This document shows positions 6,523 to 8,608 of a stretch of 8,608 nucleotides of DNA, one piece after another (position 1 is the first letter of the stretch; each line of letters begins with the position of its first letter). The notes under the pieces are model-generated. The model was not told where the DNA came from. It worked only from the letters and a program-made list of their open reading frames with translations, and made no database searches. Position numbers and translations under genes: made by a program. Source of the DNA: Trueperaceae bacterium (GTDB taxonomy: Bacteria > Deinococcota > Deinococci > Deinococcales > Trueperaceae); contig PXAU01000020.1 of assembly GCA_003567075.1 (NCBI GenBank), forward strand, positions 1-8,608, given 5' to 3'.

Positions 6523-7757
6523 ACCCTTCCCTCTCCGTGTCGAAACCGGTCGTGGTGGCGCTGGCGCTGGGTGTGATCGGCCTACTGGCCGGGCTCCTCA
6601 TCGGCACCACCGGCAGCACCTTCTTCGGCGCCTACCTGATGGCGTTCCTGTTCTGGACTGGCCTTTCGCTCGGCGCGCTGGTGCTGCTGGCCGTGAACCA
6701 CATGGCCGGCGGCTCGTGGGGCGCGTTGATCCGGCGCCCGCTCGAGGCGATGGTGGCCGCCCTGCCGCTCACCGCGCTGTTCTTCGTGCCGCTCCTGTTC
6801 GGCATCGAGGCGCTCTACCCCTGGGCCGACCCGGTCTACGTCGCGGCGCACCCGTTGGTCGAGTTCAAGGCGGGGTACCTCAACACGCCCTGGTTCATCG
6901 CCCGCGGCGTGCTCTACTTCCTTGCCTGGATCGCCGTCGCATGGTTCTTCCTGCGTACCGGCCGTCAGCAGGACGAACGCCCGGCCGAGGCGGGCCGGCT
7001 CGGGTACCGCATGCGCACGGTCGGCGGGCCGGCCATCGTCGTGTACGTGATCGCGATGACGCTGGCCGCCATCGACTGGGGCATGTCGCTCACGCCCGAG
7101 TGGTGGTCGGGCATCTACGGCCTCATCTTCATGATCGGCCAGGCGATCAGCGCCATGGCGCTCGTCATCCTGGCCACCGTCTGGTTGGCCCAGCGCGACG
7201 CCAAGGTCGACCAACTGCTCACCTGGAAACGCCTGCAGGACCTGGGCAACTTCCTCATGGCCTTCATCATGTTCTGGGCGTACGTCAACGTCAGCCAGTT
7301 GATCATCCAGTGGTCGAACAACATCGTCGAAACCAACACCTTCTACGTGCTGCGTTTCGACGTGGAACCGTGGCGCGGCCTGGGCATCTACCTGGCCGTG
7401 GCCGGCTTCGCCATGCCCTTCCTGATCCTGCTGTCGCGCTGGGTGAAGCGCAAGCGCTCGGCACTCGCGTTCATGGCCGGGTGGGCGCTGCTGAACCAGG
7501 CGCTGCACGTCTACTGGTACGTCGCGCCCGAGGTCGGGCGCACGGGATTGCCGCTGGCCGGCGACGTCCTGCTGTTCCTGGGGCTGGGCGGGGTCTGGCT
7601 CGCCTTCGTGCTTCGGAGCTTGGCCTCCAGGAGCCTCATCCCCGCGAACGACCCGCGGCTGAAGCACCCACCCGTGCCGGCGCACGCCGCCCCGCACCCC
7701 AGCCCCGCGGGCGGCGTGGCGACCAGCGGCACGACGACGGAGGTCCGGCATGCCTGA
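6519..7757 (+). CDS. actF: Alternative complex III subunit ActF, second NrfD-like membrane protein
   Basis: ActF is the paralogue of ActC in the ACIII membrane part. It carries no cofactor and is not known to have its own quinol site, but a role in proton conduction has been proposed for it. The 412-residue protein has about ten hydrophobic segments: near 11-29, 35-58, 74-94, 124-142, 169-190, 195-220, 235-258, 284-303, 312-333 and 345-365. Recognisable pieces are FLFWTGLSLGALVLLAVNHM in helix 2, LNTPWFIAR (about 121-129), and the IQWSNNI stretch after helix 7. The last 40 residues form a Pro/Ala/His-rich, probably unstructured tail, unlike the rest of the protein. AAGGGAG at 6503-6509 is the ribosome site. 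The start overlaps the actE stop (ATGA), and the end overlaps the next gene by 8 bp. Confidence 0.94.
   Translation: MNPSLSVSKPVVVALALGVIGLLAGLLIGTTGSTFFGAYLMAFLFWTGLSLGALVLLAVNHMAGGSWGALIRRPLEAMVAALPLTALFFVPLLFGIEALYPWADPVYVAAHPLVEFKAGYLNTPWFIARGVLYFLAWIAVAWFFLRTGRQQDERPAEAGRLGYRMRTVGGPAIVVYVIAMTLAAIDWGMSLTPEWWSGIYGLIFMIGQAISAMALVILATVWLAQRDAKVDQLLTWKRLQDLGNFLMAFIMFWAYVNVSQLIIQWSNNIVETNTFYVLRFDVEPWRGLGIYLAVAGFAMPFLILLSRWVKRKRSALAFMAGWALLNQALHVYWYVAPEVGRTGLPLAGDVLLFLGLGGVWLAFVLRSLASRSLIPANDPRLKHPPVPAHAAPHPSPAGGVATSGTTTEVRHA
7739..7744 (+). promoter_or_regulatory. Ribosome binding site of the terminal cytochrome c gene
   Basis: GGAGGT lies five bases before ATG 7750, inside the end of actF. 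It is among the strongest ribosome sites in the window and suggests that the seventh gene is well translated. Confidence 0.65.
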
Positions 7758-8481
7758 TCAACCCACCCGCCAGTACATCGTGAGCGAGAGCGCCGTCAAG
7801 CGCGCCTTCCTGCTCGGCAGCGTCGGCATGGTAGCGGTGATCCTGGTGCTGCTGCTCATGATCACGCTGCGCCCCCAAGGCCAGTACCAAGCGCTGGACG
7901 ACAGCCAGCACCAGGCGCTGTTGGCCGAGGCCGAGGCCCGTCTTACGGGTTTCGAACTGCTCGAGAACGGCGCCGCGCGCATCGACATCGACCACGCCAT
8001 GCAGCTCGTGGTGGAGCGCGGCGTCGGCCTCGCTTTCGCCCGTCCCGCACCGACCGAGGCGGCGCCAGATCCCGACCTGGTGGCCGAGGTCGACGGCGGC
8101 GCGGTGTACACCGCGCACTGCATGGCCTGCCACCAGGCCACCGGTGCGGGCGTGCCCGGCGCCTTCCCGCCCGTCGCCGGTCACGTCGGCGATCTCTACG
8201 CCGCCGACCCGGCCTACCTGGTGCAGCTGGTCATCTACGGGCTGCAGGGCGAGATCGTGGTGCAGGGCACCACCTACAACGGCGTGATGATGGCCTTGCC
8301 ACAGCTCTCGGACGCGGAGATCGCCGCGTTGCTGAACCACACGCTCACCGAGTGGGGCGATGCCGACGAGTTGGGTGACGCCTTCGTCCCCTTCGAGGTC
8401 GAGGATGTGGCCGAGCAGCGCGACCTGGGTTGGACCCCAGCCGACGTGCTCGAACGGCGCGGTGAACTCGAGCTCGAGTGA
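7750..8481 (+). CDS. Membrane-anchored mono-heme cytochrome c with extra N- and C-terminal domains
   Basis: This is probably an electron carrier between ACIII and a terminal oxidase, or an added ACIII subunit. Of 243 residues, about 20-40 form one N-terminal transmembrane anchor without a cleavage or lipobox cysteine. Residues about 47-94 are a small helical region ending in ARIDIDHAMQLVVERGV (76-92), a pattern I associate with short domains in other respiratory-chain proteins. Residues about 112-202 are a class I cytochrome c domain. It has heme site CMACH 124-128, PGAFPPVAGH (136-145), and a likely axial methionine at M180 in YNGVMMALPQLSD, where a second Met replaces the usual proline. Residues 203-243 are an acidic tail with a TPADVLERR motif. 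The gene overlaps actF by 8 bp and has its own GGAGGT site, so it is co-transcribed. The c-type cytochrome call is firm; the partner is inferred. I give no symbol because I cannot assign it to actG or another named gene. Confidence 0.85.
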   Translation: MPDQPTRQYIVSESAVKRAFLLGSVGMVAVILVLLLMITLRPQGQYQALDDSQHQALLAEAEARLTGFELLENGAARIDIDHAMQLVVERGVGLAFARPAPTEAAPDPDLVAEVDGGAVYTAHCMACHQATGAGVPGAFPPVAGHVGDLYAADPAYLVQLVIYGLQGEIVVQGTTYNGVMMALPQLSDAEIAALLNHTLTEWGDADELGDAFVPFEVEDVAEQRDLGWTPADVLERRGELELE

Positions 8482-8526
8482 ACGCGCGCGTCCCTGACGG
8501 GACCTGAAGCGCCAGATGAGGGAACG

Positions 8527-8560
8527 GGCGGCGCCCTACCGACCAGGAAGGGGCGCCGCC
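8527..8560. terminator. GC-rich hairpin, candidate end of the act operon
   Basis: GGCGGCGCCC (8527-8536) and GGGCGCCGCC (8551-8560) are exact reverse complements, giving a 10-bp all-GC stem with a 14-base loop. It begins 45 bases after the stop of the cytochrome gene. No T-run follows on either strand, so it is not a textbook intrinsic terminator. It could act as a U-less terminator, a 3'-end stabiliser, or a boundary between convergent genes. A smaller hairpin, GTCCC-TGAC-GGGAC (8490-8503), lies between it and the stop. Nothing certain follows up to 8608. Confidence 0.45.
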
Positions 8561-8608
8561 TCACGCTGGGGGCGGCGGCGTACGCCGCTCGGGTCTCGGC
8601 CGCGCGAG

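Noticed and set aside
6582..7751. 389-codon minus-strand ORF opposite actF
   Set aside because: It has the same antisense composition pattern, with no domain and no start-site support.
8466..8479. Perfect 14-bp palindrome ACTCGAGCTCGAGT
   Set aside because: It lies within the last codons of the cytochrome gene (Glu-Leu repeats) and is explained by codon repetition. I see no second copy.
8575..8588. Perfect 14-bp palindrome GCGGCGTACGCCGC
   Set aside because: It is GC-rich with no loop for a hairpin and no partner site, so it could be chance or part of an adjacent gene that the window cuts off.
8561..8608. Possible C-terminus of a convergent minus-strand gene (ending RRTPPPPA, stop at 8561-8563)
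   Set aside because: Only 15 codons are visible, and other minus frames are open as well. I mention it only in the hairpin finding.
1..8608. Search for mobile elements, CRISPR arrays, tRNA/rRNA, toxin-antitoxin or defence genes
   Set aside because: I saw none. The window is one respiratory operon with its flanks, and composition looks uniform throughout.

Overview
The window carries a complete operon for an alternative complex III (ACIII), the membrane quinol:electron-acceptor oxidoreductase that replaces cytochrome bc1 in some bacteria. Six genes on the + strand stand in the canonical order actA-actB-actC-actD-actE-actF (230-7757). A seventh gene in the same operon (7750-8481) encodes a membrane-anchored mono-heme cytochrome c with extra domains. 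Every junction is a stop/start overlap: ATGA at actA/B, actC/D, actD/E and actE/F, TGATG at actB/C, and 8 bp between actF and the cytochrome. Translational coupling and stoichiometric synthesis are therefore likely.

Organism: the DNA is very GC-rich, with strong G/C preference at third codon positions. ACIII is known from Bacteroidota, Rhodothermota, Planctomycetota, Acidobacteriota, Myxococcota, Chloroflexota and others. A TGnTAnnnT-type -10 element close to an ATG, and clean GGAGGT ribosome sites, would fit a GC-rich bacterium such as a member of the Deinococcota, but the window alone does not fix the phylum. It does suggest an aerobic or facultatively aerobic organism with a quinol-driven respiratory chain.

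Layout: 1-229 is a leader region holding a possible extended -10 promoter and a small coding-like ORF whose stop codon overlaps the actA ribosome site. 230-883 is actA (pentaheme cytochrome c). 880-3912 is actB (fused molybdopterin-oxidoreductase-like and iron-sulfur subunit). 3912-5339 is actC and 6519-7757 is actF (NrfD-like quinol-side membrane subunits). 5336-5914 is actD (two-helix DUF3341 subunit). 5911-6522 is actE (mono-heme lipoprotein cytochrome c). 7750-8481 is the extra cytochrome. 8482-8608 is a 3' region with a perfect 10-bp GC hairpin that probably ends the operon.

How the genes work together (family knowledge): quinol is oxidised in the membrane next to ActC. Electrons enter the ActB iron-sulfur clusters, cross to the five ActA hemes and the ActE heme, and leave to a terminal oxidase directly or through a cytochrome c. 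The seventh gene is a natural candidate for that last link, but this is inferred from position and domain content. I see no defence system, mobile element, tRNA, rRNA or CRISPR here. The least explained parts are the leader small ORF, the multi-part cytochrome at the 3' end and the terminal hairpin.
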